Assembly: GCA_028284765.1 (NCBI GenBank)
Contig: JANQRA010000018.1
Coordinates: 1-64,000, forward strand
Direction of reading: 5' to 3'
DNA: 64,000 nt
DNA from: Acidimicrobiia bacterium
Lineage (GTDB): Bacteria; Actinomycetota; Acidimicrobiia; Spongiisociales; ZC4RG35
The position numbers were made by a program, and so were the translations under genes. The notes under the pieces were generated by a model. It did no database searches and was not told where the DNA came from. It saw only the letters and a program-made list of their open reading frames with translations. Positions 16,982 through 28,029 of the stretch are shown in pieces. Numbering within the stretch: position 1 is the first letter of the stretch; each line of letters begins with the position of its first letter.

Positions 16982-17259
16982 TCGTATGACAACAAAGTGG
17001 GGGTTCCCGCGCCGAAGACGCTTGGGCTGGGAGGGCTATCGGTTGCCAGGTCCACCGTCCGCACGTCACTGACAGATTTCTTATCTGTGGACCAGGGTAG
17101 GGGCTGGTCAGCATCTGCCGGTTTCGCGGCCCTCACAATTCAGGTCTCGGTTAGCGGGTGGGGGCGGTCAGGGAACCCACCCGGTACACGGAAACCCCCA
17201 GTTATCAATGGGTCAAGTGTCGCGCGTGGTCTGGAGCCTGTCCAGCCAAATTCTGGAAG

Positions 17260-18030
17260 TCAGGTCCTGAGGAACTCGAGAAGCGCTTCGTTGAAAGCCT
17301 CGGGTTGCTCCAAAGAGGGGAGGTGTGCGGCATCGGGGATGATCACCGCCCGTCGGTCGCTCAACCGCTCCGCCATGTACTTCGCTGCATCAACAAGTAT
17401 CGGTTCGTCGTAGGCGCCGACGACCACGAGTGTTGCCGCTTCGATCTCGTCCAAGTGAGGATTGGGTCTCGTCTGAAACCCTGTTTGGTGCTCATTGCGC
17501 TCTGCCTCGGTCTTGGCAGGAGTGCGATCCATGTCGATGAACAGATCCTTGAGCGAAGCGTCCACCTCTGACTCGTCACGGCCGTATCCGACCATCCACA
17601 TCTGGTAGTCGATCTCGACGACACGATCGATGTCGCCGGCCTCGGCTGCTGCCTGGGCTTCCGCTTCAAGGGGCACGTCTTCCCAACCGTCCGGTGGTTC
17701 CCATCCGGCCGGGAAAGCTCCAACCAGGACGAGCTTGTCGACCCGGTCCTTGTGGTGGATTGCGAGATCGAGTGCGGTGCCGCCTCCCATTGAGCAGCCG
17801 ACGATCGTCGCCGAGGCGATGCCCAGTTGGTCGAGGACCGCTAGGCAGTCGTCCGTGTCCGAGTAGGGACCGGGCACCCAGGGCGTCTTGCCGTAGCCAC
17901 GCTTGTCGAAGGCGATGGTCCGGAAGCCGTCGAGCCCGATCTGGTGGTTCCACATCCGGGAGTCGGCAACCCCGGCGTGGATGAACAGAATCGGTGGCCC
18001 CGAGCCCTCGTCGATGATGTGGAAGTCCAT
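17260..18030 (-). CDS. Alpha/beta hydrolase
   Basis: PILFIHAGVADSRMW...VGCSMGGGTALDLA nucleophile elbow, C-terminal DAAHLPSLEQP. Confidence 0.88.
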   Translation of the reverse strand: MDFHIIDEGSGPPILFIHAGVADSRMWNHQIGLDGFRTIAFDKRGYGKTPWVPGPYSDTDDCLAVLDQLGIASATIVGCSMGGGTALDLAIHHKDRVDKLVLVGAFPAGWEPPDGWEDVPLEAEAQAAAEAGDIDRVVEIDYQMWMVGYGRDESEVDASLKDLFIDMDRTPAKTEAERNEHQTGFQTRPNPHLDEIEAATLVVVGAYDEPILVDAAKYMAERLSDRRAVIIPDAAHLPSLEQPEAFNEALLEFLRT

Positions 18031-18069
18031 AAGTGTGAACCTATCTCGAATTGCCGACAGATTGCGACC

Positions 18070-18220
18070 GAATACAATGTGCCTCGCAACTCCAATACCT
18101 CGGCCCTAAGACCGCCGGTGTCGTCCCGCACTTCGTGCGGCCGACTTAAAGGGTTCGCCCGCCTGCGCAGGACGCTTCTCGAAGCCCCTTGTCTCTTGTG
18201 CTGAGGGGCTTGATTGATGT
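18070..18220 (+). ncRNA. Probable ribosomal L10 leader
   Basis: Position directly upstream of rplJ; GC-rich paired segments (CCGCACTTCGTGCGG; AAGCCCCTTGTCTCTTGTGCTGAGGGGCTT). Boundaries approximate. Confidence 0.5.
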
Positions 18221-18236
18221 CTAAGGAGACGCACAT

Positions 18237-18842
18237 ATGGCAAGACCAGAAAAGGTCCAGGCTGTAGCTGACATCCGAGAAGGACTCGAAGGCGCCGAGG
18301 CGGTGTTCCTCACCGAATACCGCGGGCTCACCGTGCAGGCCGTTCAGGATCTGCGCAAAGCCGTTCGGGAAAGTGGTGCTGAGTACAAGGTCGTGAAGAT
18401 GACTCTGGCGAAGCTTGCCGCTGCCGATGCGGGGATTGAGGGGCTCGATGAGTACCTGTCCGGTCCCACCGCGCTCGCGTTCGCAAAGAGTGACCCTGTC
18501 ACCACAGCGAAGGCGCTCAAGGATTTCTCGAAAGACAACGAGGCTTTCATTCTCAAAGCCGGATTCCTGTCGGGCGACATTCTCAGTCCCGAAGAGGTTT
18601 CCAAGCTCGCCGAGATCGAGCCTCGCGAAGTGCTGTTGGCCAAGATCGCCGGTGCCGCCAAGGCCCCGCTGTTCAAGGCCGCCGGGATGTTCGGTTCGTT
18701 CAACCGGGACGCAGCATCGATGTTCTCTCAGCTTCTGGACAAGAAAGAGTCGGGCGAGTTCGTGGGGGCTGCTGCCGAAGAGGCCAGCCTGCCTGCCGAC
18801 GAGTCCACTGATACCGCGGCCGACAAGGCCGAGGAGGAATAG
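18237..18842 (+). CDS. rplJ: 50S ribosomal protein L10
   Basis: [37 protein letters not shown]. Confidence 0.96.
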   Translation: MARPEKVQAVADIREGLEGAEAVFLTEYRGLTVQAVQDLRKAVRESGAEYKVVKMTLAKLAAADAGIEGLDEYLSGPTALAFAKSDPVTTAKALKDFSKDNEAFILKAGFLSGDILSPEEVSKLAEIEPREVLLAKIAGAAKAPLFKAAGMFGSFNRDAASMFSQLLDKKESGEFVGAAAEEASLPADESTDTAADKAEEE

Positions 18843-18844
18843 CA

Positions 18845-19234
18845 ATGGCAAAGATGACGACCGACGAGCTGCTCAGCAGCTTCGAGGAGATGACCGTCCT
18901 CGAGCTCAAGGACTTCCTTGACGCTTTCGAGGCGAAGTTCGACGTGACCGCCGCCGCTCCGATGGCTGTCGCTGCTGCCCCCGCCGGTGGTGGGGATGCC
19001 GGTGGCGCTGCTGCCGAGGAGAAGGACGAGTTCGACGTCGTGATCACGTCCGCCGGTTCAGCCAAGATCCAGGTCATCAAGGAAGTCCGTGGGCTGACCA
19101 GCCTCGGACTCAAGGAGGCCAAGGATCTCGTTGACGGTGCCCCCGCCCCCGTGCTGGAGGGTGTCGACGAAGAGACCGCCAACAAGGCAAAGGAAGCCCT
19201 CGAGGCCGCCGGCGCCGAGATCGAGCTCAAGTAG
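18845..19234 (+). CDS. rplL: 50S ribosomal protein L7/L12
   Basis: [45 protein letters not shown]. Confidence 0.97.
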   Translation: MAKMTTDELLSSFEEMTVLELKDFLDAFEAKFDVTAAAPMAVAAAPAGGGDAGGAAAEEKDEFDVVITSAGSAKIQVIKEVRGLTSLGLKEAKDLVDGAPAPVLEGVDEETANKAKEALEAAGAEIELK

Positions 19235-19283
19235 TTCAACCAAACCCGGGGTTGATATCGCCGTATCCGGCGGATATCAGCCC

Positions 19284-19320
19284 GAGAAGGGGTCTCGGAC
19301 CGAGTCCGAGACCCCTTCTC
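19284..19320 (+). terminator. Terminator hairpin after rplL
   Basis: GAGAAGGGGTCTCGGAC-CGA-GTCCGAGACCCCTTCTC, perfect 17-bp stem. Confidence 0.8.
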
Positions 19321-19334
19321 TATGGACAACTGAC

Positions 19335-19383
19335 GAACCCAGGGTTCCTGACACCGCATAGCGAAGTCAGGAACCCTGGGTTC
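19335..19383. terminator. Second long hairpin after rplL
   Basis: GAACCCAGGGTTCCTGAC-N13-GTCAGGAACCCTGGGTTC, perfect 18-bp stem. Confidence 0.55.
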
Positions 19384-19408
19384 GCTGTTTTTGCGTAGGA
19401 TCTTGGGT

Positions 19409-19747
19409 ATGGCTCGCTCTAGCGACTCGCAGATGGAGGGCCGCCGACAGGACGCTCAGCGGGAGATACTGGGCGCCGGACCGATCCCTTGGTTCTCGAG
19501 TTCTTCCGCGTCATCGGTGAGTGGCAGTCGCCTCGACGGGTTGCTCGCGATCGTTGCCCTACTTGCGGTGATCTTCTTGCCAGTGGTCATCTGGATCGCA
19601 GCTCTCAACCCCGGGCCCGTTGCCACGCCAGTGATGTGGATTTCAACTGTCGTTTTGGTCGCGGTGGTTGCGGTGCTGATGATTCGCTTCTGGGCACGTC
19701 GTCGGTCAGTGGCCCCGATCAGGCCGAGGCGTCGGCGCCGGGGCTGA
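19409..19747 (+). CDS. Hypothetical membrane protein
   Basis: Two predicted hydrophobic segments. Confidence 0.45.
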   Translation: MARSSDSQMEGRRQDAQREILGAGPIPWFSSSSASSVSGSRLDGLLAIVALLAVIFLPVVIWIAALNPGPVATPVMWISTVVLVAVVAVLMIRFWARRRSVAPIRPRRRRRG

Positions 19748-19755
19748 ACCCCCTT

Positions 19756-20189
19756 CTAACGCTCCTTCCAACGCAGAGCTGTATCTCCGCTCCGCCAGAT
19801 CATCTCACCGCCGCTGATCGACACCTGTATCGATTCATCCGCAAAGAAGTTCTCTTGGATGAATATCTCGGTCGTCATCATGGAGTCGTCCTCGGGCGTT
19901 TCACCGAAGCAGCCCTTCAACTCTGAGAACAGGCCTTCGAATCGGAGCTCACCGTCCGAGTAAACGTATCGCCCCCGAAAGGCGTTGCATCCCTGGTTGC
20001 CTTCCACCTCGTCTGCCTCGAACATCACCCACGGTTGCTCCTCAGCGTTGTCACCGACTTTGACCTCTTCAATTGATTCGCCGGTGTCGAACGACACCAA
20101 CCCCCAGCTTCCTTCGATGTCTCCGCCGGTCCCGGCGTTGGTGCAGGCGACCAGGACGAAAGCCAGAGCAACGGCAGGGCGCCTCACGG
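19756..20189 (-). CDS. META-domain lipoprotein
   Basis: LVACTNAG lipobox; GSWGLVSFD...EGNQGCNAFRGRY; GTG start overlaps the upstream stop. Confidence 0.7.
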
Positions 20190-20927
20190 GCAGGTGTAGA
20201 CCTTGAAGAACTCGGGGAAGATGTCCTGGAATGCCACTACGACGATCGGCTCCCCGGATGAGTCGTAGCCGGTCCAATTGAGGCTGGAAGGATCGAACTT
20301 CTCGTGGGTCTCGACTCCCGGCTGGCTAGACACGAGATGCTCGCCTGCCGCCTCGAAGTCGGCGCCTTCGATGGTTGCGTCTTCTGAAACCAACTCCTGG
20401 CTTCCACAGTCGAGAGGGCCGATGGACGTCTGTGGCGGGATCGTCGGCGGTGGTGGCGGCTCGTCGATCGCCACCCACGCAATCGTCTCACCATCGAGGG
20501 TCCAAGCCATCGAGTCGCCTTCGACCTCAACCTCGATTGGAGTCTCCGCCCAAAGCATCGCCATTAGGGCTCGCTCCGCCAGGTTCAACTCCTCGGGAAC
20601 GCACAGAGCTGCGGTGAAGACGACTTCTCCGGGATCGAGCAACCCGTCTTCGTACAGATAGGTTTCCTCGGAAGACTCGAAGCTGTTGCAACCACCGACT
20701 CCGCTGAGTCTGACGTCGAAGTCGATGTAGGGCTCCCCAGCGGTGTTGAGGTCCGGCTTGATCGGAGCCGGCACCCCGTCCTGACTGAAACTGACCATCA
20801 GCCAGGTCCCGAAGATCTCCGCGTCAGAATCCTGGACCGCAGTTGTACATGCCACGAGCGTCAGGGCCAGAGCGATTCCGACACCCATTCGCTTGATCTG
20901 TTTCATTCTCGAGGCTGATAGTCCCAT
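20184..20927 (-). CDS. META-domain-like lipoprotein
   Basis: LTLVACTTA lipobox; FGTWLMVSFSQDG...SGVGGCNSFESSEETY. Confidence 0.65.
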   Translation of the reverse strand: MGLSASRMKQIKRMGVGIALALTLVACTTAVQDSDAEIFGTWLMVSFSQDGVPAPIKPDLNTAGEPYIDFDVRLSGVGGCNSFESSEETYLYEDGLLDPGEVVFTAALCVPEELNLAERALMAMLWAETPIEVEVEGDSMAWTLDGETIAWVAIDEPPPPPTIPPQTSIGPLDCGSQELVSEDATIEGADFEAAGEHLVSSQPGVETHEKFDPSSLNWTGYDSSGEPIVVVAFQDIFPEFFKVYTCP

Positions 20928-20958
20928 ATATGGGACTCACAACCTGAGGAACGCGGTC

Positions 20959-23496
20959 CTACTCCGAGAAGTAGGCCGTGACCTTCTCCGCTTCGCGTTC
21001 GCGGAGGGCGATATTGATGTCGAGCTTTTCGAGGTTCTGCGCGATCGACTGGCTCGCCTCCGGAACCGGATGCTCGGCGAAGTGGCTTCTGACACTGGCC
21101 GCTACCTCGGGTTGGCTGAGGAACGAGATACCTTCCGCGACCCTTGTCCGCGTCATACCCGGCATCGTGGCCAGCACGTCGTCCCAACGTCCTCGTGCGG
21201 TCTCCCAAACTGTCGGCCCGGACTTGCCCCGAATGAGGAAGGCGAACACCCAGAAGGCGTCCTGGGTGCGGACGTCACCGGCGATGACCTTCTCGAGCAG
21301 GGTCAGAGCCGACGATTCTTCACCAGTGCCTGCCACCGACCGCAGATACCGCGCTTGGTCGAGGGGAGCGCTCGCAGCCTCATAGGCATCCCACAGCATC
21401 TCGAAAGCCTCTGTTCCGCCGTTGCGGGCGTACACGCCCAGGGCAGCGGTTCCGATCTCCGGATCGACCGTCTCACCAGCCAGGACAGCCTGCGCCAAGC
21501 CCGAAGCCTTCTCGATGGTTTCGGCGTCGTTGCCGAGGTTGCCCATCGCACCGATCAGTAGACCGCGGAGCTTGCGGTCGAGATCGGTGTCTTCGCTCTT
21601 CGGCTCCCAACCCATCCGATCGAGGGCCGGCCCGACGAGGTCACGCACCGCGGCTTCGAACTCGTCTCGAACCGCATCGTCCAAGACGTGGTGCTCGATC
21701 GCTCCCAGACCACCGACGATGACCGACCAGATCGCGTGTTCGTTCTCATCCTGGAAATGGGACACCAGGTCGAGGAACGCGTTAGCCGAGACCTGTCCAT
21801 TTAGAAGGAATCCAAACGTGTCGGCAACCAGGGCGTATCTCTCCTCATCTCCCAGGTCATCCACATGTTCCATCAGCGATTCGAAGAGGCTCTCCTCATA
21901 TCGGGTCCGGTAGAACCCGTACCCACCGGCGTTGGCGGTCATCCAGTCGATGGACCCGTCGATCTCAAGCGTCGCTTCGTCAGTTTCCAGCAAGGTCTTC
22001 TGATGGAACGGCTCGCCGTTCACTGACCCTCGCAACTGAACAGGCACCTTCCAGATCGTTGTGTCTGTCTCATCTGGAATTGCCAGGTAACGACGCTGCG
22101 CCAGCTCGATCCCACTATCGACTTTCTTCACGTCCACCTGGGGGAATCCACGCTGATAGACCCAGGTGTCCATGATCTCCGACACGGGGTAGTCGGAAGC
22201 ACCGTCCAAGCCCTCCCAAAGGTCAGCCGTGACAGTGTTCGAATAGGAGTGCTTGCGGAGGTAGTTGCCCACACCCTCACGGAAGTTCTCGACACCCATG
22301 AACTCGTCGAGCATGTGAAGCACAGCTGAGCCTTTTCCGTAGGTAATGGCGTCGAACATCTGGTCGACCTCTGACGGCTCCACCACTTCGAACTCGATCG
22401 GGCGTGTCGACTTCAGCTGGTCGGTCCCCATGGCCCACGGCATTTCCAGGTTCATGAACGTCAGCCAACGCTTCCACTCGGGTCGCATGGCAACGGTGGC
22501 CTTCATCTCCATGAAGCTGGCGAAAGCCTCGTTGAGCCAAGCTCCTTCCCACCAGCCCATCGTTACCAAGTTGCCGAACCACTGATGAGCCACCTCATGG
22601 CCGATGACGTCGAGGGAGTTCTGCAACTCTCCCTGGCTTGCCTTCTCGGGGTCGATAACCAGGTAGGTATCCCGGTACGTGATGAGGCCAACGTTCTCCA
22701 TCGCTCCGGCTGCGAAGTCGGGGATGGCGATGTGGTCGAGCTTGTCTCCGGGGTAGGGGATCCCGTAGTAGTCGGAGAGGAATTCGAAGGTGAAGATCGC
22801 ATTCTCCATGGCGATGTCGGTCAGGTGGAGATTCCCCCTCGGCACGATGATCCGAATCGGGGTGCCCTTGGCGACTTGCGGTTCTGTCGCCTCGAACGGT
22901 CCGGCGATGAAAGCCAACAGGTAGGTCGACATCTTCATCGTCTTGTCGAACCGGAACTCGACTCGGCCGTCTCCGAGATCGACTCGCTCGAGTTCGGCTG
23001 CATTCGAATAGGCCTCGAGGCCATCGGCTACGACCATCGTCGCCTGGTAGGTGGCCTTGAAGTCGGGCTCGTCCCAGCAAGGGAAGATCCGACGAGCGTC
23101 GGTCGATTGGCATTGCGATGTCGCTATCGGATGCTCAATGCCGTCGGCGTCCTTGTAGAAGGCTCGGTACAGCCCGCGCAGCTGGTCGTTGATGATTCCG
23201 CTGTGCTCGATCTCGATTCGGTAGGACCCAGGCGCCAGCGCCTCCGACAGCGATAGGGTTGCCATCTCTTTTGCTTCGTCGTACGAGATAGCTGTTACCT
23301 CTGGCCCGTCGACCAAGGCGGCAACGTGAATCTCGACCTCAGCGGAGTTGAGGATGAGTTCGCTGACCGACTCATTCACACCGATATCGATGCCGACCGA
23401 TCCTGTGAACGTGAAGTTGTCGATGTCGAGGTCCAACCGGATGTCGTAGTGGCTCGGTAGGACGTGGCGGGGCAAACGGTAGGGGTTGTCAGACAA
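20959..23496 (-). CDS. pepN: Aminopeptidase N (M1 family)
   Basis: GAMENVGLITYRD and HEVAHQWFGNLVTMGWWEGAWLNEAFASF zinc site. Confidence 0.95.
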   Translation of the reverse strand: MSDNPYRLPRHVLPSHYDIRLDLDIDNFTFTGSVGIDIGVNESVSELILNSAEVEIHVAALVDGPEVTAISYDEAKEMATLSLSEALAPGSYRIEIEHSGIINDQLRGLYRAFYKDADGIEHPIATSQCQSTDARRIFPCWDEPDFKATYQATMVVADGLEAYSNAAELERVDLGDGRVEFRFDKTMKMSTYLLAFIAGPFEATEPQVAKGTPIRIIVPRGNLHLTDIAMENAIFTFEFLSDYYGIPYPGDKLDHIAIPDFAAGAMENVGLITYRDTYLVIDPEKASQGELQNSLDVIGHEVAHQWFGNLVTMGWWEGAWLNEAFASFMEMKATVAMRPEWKRWLTFMNLEMPWAMGTDQLKSTRPIEFEVVEPSEVDQMFDAITYGKGSAVLHMLDEFMGVENFREGVGNYLRKHSYSNTVTADLWEGLDGASDYPVSEIMDTWVYQRGFPQVDVKKVDSGIELAQRRYLAIPDETDTTIWKVPVQLRGSVNGEPFHQKTLLETDEATLEIDGSIDWMTANAGGYGFYRTRYEESLFESLMEHVDDLGDEERYALVADTFGFLLNGQVSANAFLDLVSHFQDENEHAIWSVIVGGLGAIEHHVLDDAVRDEFEAAVRDLVGPALDRMGWEPKSEDTDLDRKLRGLLIGAMGNLGNDAETIEKASGLAQAVLAGETVDPEIGTAALGVYARNGGTEAFEMLWDAYEAASAPLDQARYLRSVAGTGEESSALTLLEKVIAGDVRTQDAFWVFAFLIRGKSGPTVWETARGRWDDVLATMPGMTRTRVAEGISFLSQPEVAASVRSHFAEHPVPEASQSIAQNLEKLDINIALREREAEKVTAYFSE

Positions 23497-23574
23497 GAGA
23501 TCCTCAATCGGTAAAGGGTCGGCTGATGGTACCGGCAGTTTGAAACCGCCCTAAACGGTTTACGCTTCCCGCCG

Positions 23575-24801
23575 ATGTCAGAGCGCTCCGCGATTCTCGT
23601 TTCAGTTCACGGCCCAGACAAGCCTGGGATATCGGCTGGGCTCATGGATGTGCTCGGCCAAACCGACGCCGAGATCTACGACATGGAGCAAATCGTGGTC
23701 AGGGGGCGTCTGACGCTGAACATCCTGATTGGCGTTGACGGTGACGGCGATACGGTCAGCCAGCTATTGCTCTTCGGGTGGAAGAGCGACCTCCACGTCG
23801 ACTTCGAACCGGTTGAGACCACCCCGACACCGTCTCGTCCTATAGCGGCCGTGACGGTTCTCGGAACCCGCATCGGCCCCGACGACTTCGGCGCGATTGC
23901 CAGAGCCATCGCCGATAGCAACGGGAACATCGAACGCATATACAGGCTGTCCCGATATCCAGCAGTGTCCTACGAGCTGCTGGTCGCGATCGAGGACCTC
24001 GACTCGATGCGCACTGCTCTGGTCAGTGCGACAGCCGACCGACCGATTGACCTCGCAATCCAGCGGGATGGCCTCGAACGTCGGTCGAGAAGGCTCGTCG
24101 TGCTGGACGTTGATTCGACTCTGATTCAAAACGAGGTGATCGACCTCCTTGCGCACGAAGCGGGAGCGGGGGAAGAGGTGGCTGCCATAACCGAGTCCGC
24201 CATGCGAGGCGAGATGGACTTCGAAGAGTCACTTCGCAAGCGAGTGTCCAAGCTCGAAGGTGTCGATGAGGCGGCAATGGCCAGAGTGGCGAGTTCGATA
24301 GAGATCACACCCGGAGCCCGGACTTTCATTCGCACGCTCAAACGCATGGGTCTGAAGACGGCAATCGTGTCTGCCGGATTCACAAGGTTCGCGGATGGCC
24401 TCGCCGAACAGTTGGGCATCGACTACTCCTTGTCGAACACCCTCGATATTCAGAACGGTGTCCTCACCGGTCGGCTCGCAGGCGAACTGGTTGATGGCCC
24501 ACGCAAGGCCCAGTTTCTGCGCGAGGTGGCTCAGGCCGAAGGGATATCGACAGGTCAGGTCGTGGCTGTTGGAGACGGGGCCAACGACCTGCACATGCTG
24601 GCGGAGGCAGGGCTCGGCATCGCGTTCAATGCCAAGCCCATCGTGAAGGACAATGCGGATACTGCGGTGTCGGTTCCGTATCTGGACGCGATCCTGTTTC
24701 TCATGGGCGTCAAGAGGGACCACGTCGAGGCGGCAGACGCTGCGGACCCCGAATTCGATCAGTCGCCGCTACTCGATGTGCCGGGGACTCCGCCTGCCTA
24801 G
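23575..24801 (+). CDS. serB: Phosphoserine phosphatase with N-terminal ACT-type domains
   Basis: LVVLDVDSTLIQNEVIDLLAHEAG; GDGANDLHMLAEAGLGIAFNAKP. Confidence 0.95.
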   Translation: MSERSAILVSVHGPDKPGISAGLMDVLGQTDAEIYDMEQIVVRGRLTLNILIGVDGDGDTVSQLLLFGWKSDLHVDFEPVETTPTPSRPIAAVTVLGTRIGPDDFGAIARAIADSNGNIERIYRLSRYPAVSYELLVAIEDLDSMRTALVSATADRPIDLAIQRDGLERRSRRLVVLDVDSTLIQNEVIDLLAHEAGAGEEVAAITESAMRGEMDFEESLRKRVSKLEGVDEAAMARVASSIEITPGARTFIRTLKRMGLKTAIVSAGFTRFADGLAEQLGIDYSLSNTLDIQNGVLTGRLAGELVDGPRKAQFLREVAQAEGISTGQVVAVGDGANDLHMLAEAGLGIAFNAKPIVKDNADTAVSVPYLDAILFLMGVKRDHVEAADAADPEFDQSPLLDVPGTPPA

Positions 24802-25832
24802 TTCTGTCGGGCCGCGACGAACTCGGAGGCCCGGTCAACGCTCACCTCAGATTCGAAGAAGGTGTATTCATGTTCGAACCCCATCTCGTGGTTGATGGCG
24901 AGCATGGGAGCGTTGATCTGGGCGTTGGCTGTCTCCTGGTAGACGCCGCCTTCCCATCGATCCAGGGCTGCCAGGTTGACCACGCCTTTGATCCAACGTC
25001 CGAGAGACTTACCCCGGTGGTCGGGATCGACCATGGTCGTGGTGACTATCCACTTCGAGAGGTCAGTACGTCGCCGGATCAGCTGACTCATCCCTACGGG
25101 AACACCCGACTCCTCGTGGACTGCAAGAGCCATGAGCGAATCGACACCTGCCATAAATGTGTCCAGGAACTGGCGGATGAGGTCTGCTGTCCACTCACGA
25201 GGCTCGTGCCCCTCGGCTTGAGGTGAGTCCCGGTCGAGGATGAAGTACAGACGGGCCATCCCCTCGAGGATCTCTTCGGGCCAGCGTCCTTCGTACAGGT
25301 CGGCGCGGTAGCCAGGAGCCTTGGATGGGCCCTCATTTGCCCACCGGTTCATGAGCTCAACATCGAGATCGTCGAGCTTGAGCGTGTTGACATGCATTTG
25401 TAGGACCGGCTTGGCGCCGATGACCTCGATGAAGGCGGCTGCCGCTGGGACCGTGTCGTAGTGATACAGCTGGAGAGTGTTGCGCCCAAGCGAGCGCGCA
25501 ACTCCGATCGCATTGCCGAGTAGCAGGGTTCCGATTCCTTGACGTCGCACTTCTGCGTCCACCCTGATCTGGCACATCAGGACTTCCGGGTCTGAACCGT
25601 CGTCGTGATAACGGGTGTTGCTGAATGCGACGACCCGGCCGGTCTCGTCGACCACCCGAAAGCGTCTCTGGATGAACCCGGGTCCGGTTGAGAACATCCG
25701 AAACTCGTCGAGGGTCAGGTTGACGTGACGAGGGCTCTCCTCATGTGAGCCACGATTCACGAGTGCGAGAATCTCTGCGAGCTCGTCCTCCGGGAGGTCT
25801 TCAAACGCCACTTCCTCGATTCGATAGCTCAT
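24798..25832 (-). CDS. GNAT N-acetyltransferase
   Basis: QIRVDAEVRRQGIGTLLLGNAIGVARSLG; second C-terminal GNAT-like half. Confidence 0.8.
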   Translation of the reverse strand: MSYRIEEVAFEDLPEDELAEILALVNRGSHEESPRHVNLTLDEFRMFSTGPGFIQRRFRVVDETGRVVAFSNTRYHDDGSDPEVLMCQIRVDAEVRRQGIGTLLLGNAIGVARSLGRNTLQLYHYDTVPAAAAFIEVIGAKPVLQMHVNTLKLDDLDVELMNRWANEGPSKAPGYRADLYEGRWPEEILEGMARLYFILDRDSPQAEGHEPREWTADLIRQFLDTFMAGVDSLMALAVHEESGVPVGMSQLIRRRTDLSKWIVTTTMVDPDHRGKSLGRWIKGVVNLAALDRWEGGVYQETANAQINAPMLAINHEMGFEHEYTFFESEVSVDRASEFVAARQN

Positions 25833-27238
25833 TCCTCGCCCCATTCGTGGTGGAAGAACTCGCCGCGTGGACGATCCACCCGTTCGAATGTGTGGGAGCC
25901 GAAGTAGTCGCGCTGGGCCTGGATCAGGTCGGCCGGCAGTCGTTCCGACCTCATCCCGTCGAAGTAGGCGAGGGCAGTTGCGTAGGCGGGAGCAGGGATT
26001 CCTGACAAAGCCGCAGCCGAGACGACCTTCCGCCAAGACTCCTCGGACTGTTGCAACGCCTCGGCGAAGAACGGGGCTTCGGCCAAGTCGGGCAACCCGG
26101 GGCTACCTTCGTAGGCCGAAGTGATGTCTTCCAGGAATACGGCTCGGATGATGCACCCGGCCCGCCAGATCGAGGCGATGGAGCCCATGTCCAGGTCCCA
26201 GCCGTTCTCATCAGAAGCTGACTGCATCAAACGGAACCCCTGGGCGTAGGAGATGATCTTCGAGGCGTAGAGGGCAGTCTCGATGTCGTCAACGGTGACC
26301 CCGTTCAGCGACCCGACAGGGGAGTCGAACACCCCGGAAGCGCGTTTTCTCCGATCTGGATCAGAGCTCACGATCCGGGCATACACCGCCTCTGCAACCA
26401 GAGATGTGGGCTGGCCCAGGTCCATCGACGAGATGACGGTCCACTTGCCGGTGCCCTTCTGGCCTGCGGCATCGAGGATCTTGTTGATGAGCGGCTCACC
26501 GTCTTCGGTGACCTTGAGAATCTCGGCCGTGATCTCAACCAGGAAAGACTTGAGGCGGCCTTCGTTCCACCGAGCGAACACATCTCCGATCTCAGATGGC
26601 GACATGTCGAGACCCCGGCGCATCAGGTCGTAAGCCTCGGCGATCACCTGCATGTCGCCGTACTCGATGCCGTTGTGAACCATCTTCACGTAGTGGCCGG
26701 CACCGTCTCTTCCGATCCACTCACAACATGGCGCACCGTCAGGTGCGACGGCTGCGATCCCTTTGAGCATGTCTTCGAGGAGCGGCCAGGCCTCGGGGTC
26801 GCCGCCCGGCATGATCGATGGTCCGTAGCGGGCACCTTCTTCGCCACCCGAGACGCCAATCCCGAGATAGCGAATGCCTCGTTCCTTCAGCTCTTCGTAG
26901 CGGCGGAGTGTGTCTGTGTAGAGGGAGTTACCGCCGTCGATGATGACGTCACCCTCTTCGAGGAGGGGGGCCAGATCTTGAATCACATAGTCAACCGGAT
27001 CGCCGGCTTTGACCATCAGCAAGACCTTGCGTGGTTTCTTCAGGCTGTCCACCATCTCCTCAAGGCCGTCGGCGCGAATGACGGGTCTGGTCGCGGCCTC
27101 GCCTTGCATGAATTCGTCCGTGACTGACGTCGTTCGGTTGTAGGCAGTGACGGTGTTGCCGCTGTCAGCGAGGTTGAGAGCGAGGTTGGCTCCCATGACA
27201 GCGAGGCCGACTACTGCGATATCTGAATGCTGATCCAC
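25829..27238 (-). CDS. gnd: 6-phosphogluconate dehydrogenase (decarboxylating)
   Basis: [43 protein letters not shown]. Probable GTG start at 27238. Confidence 0.95.
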   Translation of the reverse strand: MDQHSDIAVVGLAVMGANLALNLADSGNTVTAYNRTTSVTDEFMQGEAATRPVIRADGLEEMVDSLKKPRKVLLMVKAGDPVDYVIQDLAPLLEEGDVIIDGGNSLYTDTLRRYEELKERGIRYLGIGVSGGEEGARYGPSIMPGGDPEAWPLLEDMLKGIAAVAPDGAPCCEWIGRDGAGHYVKMVHNGIEYGDMQVIAEAYDLMRRGLDMSPSEIGDVFARWNEGRLKSFLVEITAEILKVTEDGEPLINKILDAAGQKGTGKWTVISSMDLGQPTSLVAEAVYARIVSSDPDRRKRASGVFDSPVGSLNGVTVDDIETALYASKIISYAQGFRLMQSASDENGWDLDMGSIASIWRAGCIIRAVFLEDITSAYEGSPGLPDLAEAPFFAEALQQSEESWRKVVSAAALSGIPAPAYATALAYFDGMRSERLPADLIQAQRDYFGSHTFERVDRPRGEFFHHEWGEE

Positions 27239-27282
27239 GTCGACAGCGTATATCGGCCCGCAAACGCTTAGCCTCACACGCC

Positions 27283-28029
27283 GTGGAGAACGTTTTCCTT
27301 GGCGTGGATGTCGGGGGCTCAGGCATCAAGGCCGCACCTGTTGATGTGACAACGGGCAAGCTGACGAGTGAGCGGGTGCGTCTCAAGACACCCCAACCTG
27401 CCACACCAGCGGCCGTGGCCGAGTCCGTCAAAGAGGCGGTCAGCGGTTTCAGGACCGAAGGCACCGTTGGCCTCGGGTTCCCCGCAGTGGTGCGTGCCAA
27501 CGGTGCGGTGGAGACCGCGATGAACATCCACCCTGACTGGATCGGGTCCAACGTCATCGAGGTGATTGGCGGAGCCCTCGGTCGGGACGTAGTTGCCATC
27601 AACGATGCCGATGCGGCAGCCATTGCCGAGTTCGACTTCGGGGCTGCTGCTGGCGTGATGGGGACGGTGATCGTCCTGACGTTCGGTACCGGAATCGGAT
27701 CCGCCATCGCAGTGGATGGGGTTCTGGCGAGGAATGTGGAACTCGGTGTGCTCGAACTTGACGGCCACGCTCCTGCGGAGAAGTTCTTCTCGGCCAAGGT
27801 CCGCAGACGGGAGGATTTGTCCTGGGTGGAGTGGGGTCAGCGCGCCAATCGCTATCTGGTTCACATCGACCGGGTGTTCACCCCTGACCTCATCGTCGTG
27901 GGAGGAGGTTTGACCAAGCATTGGGAGCGATACGCCCCAATGTTCGATGAGTCACTACCGCTGAAGCCTGCTGCCGCCGGCAACGATGCCGGACTGATTG
28001 GTGCCGCCCTATGGGCTAGCCAGTACTGA
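27283..28029 (+). CDS. ppgK: Polyphosphate glucokinase (ROK)
   Basis: [36 protein letters not shown]. Confidence 0.9.
   Translation: MENVFLGVDVGGSGIKAAPVDVTTGKLTSERVRLKTPQPATPAAVAESVKEAVSGFRTEGTVGLGFPAVVRANGAVETAMNIHPDWIGSNVIEVIGGALGRDVVAINDADAAAIAEFDFGAAAGVMGTVIVLTFGTGIGSAIAVDGVLARNVELGVLELDGHAPAEKFFSAKVRRREDLSWVEWGQRANRYLVHIDRVFTPDLIVVGGGLTKHWERYAPMFDESLPLKPAAAGNDAGLIGAALWASQY

Noticed and set aside
22585-23256. 223-aa plus-strand ORF inside pepN
   Set aside because: Antisense shadow of the conserved M1 peptidase.
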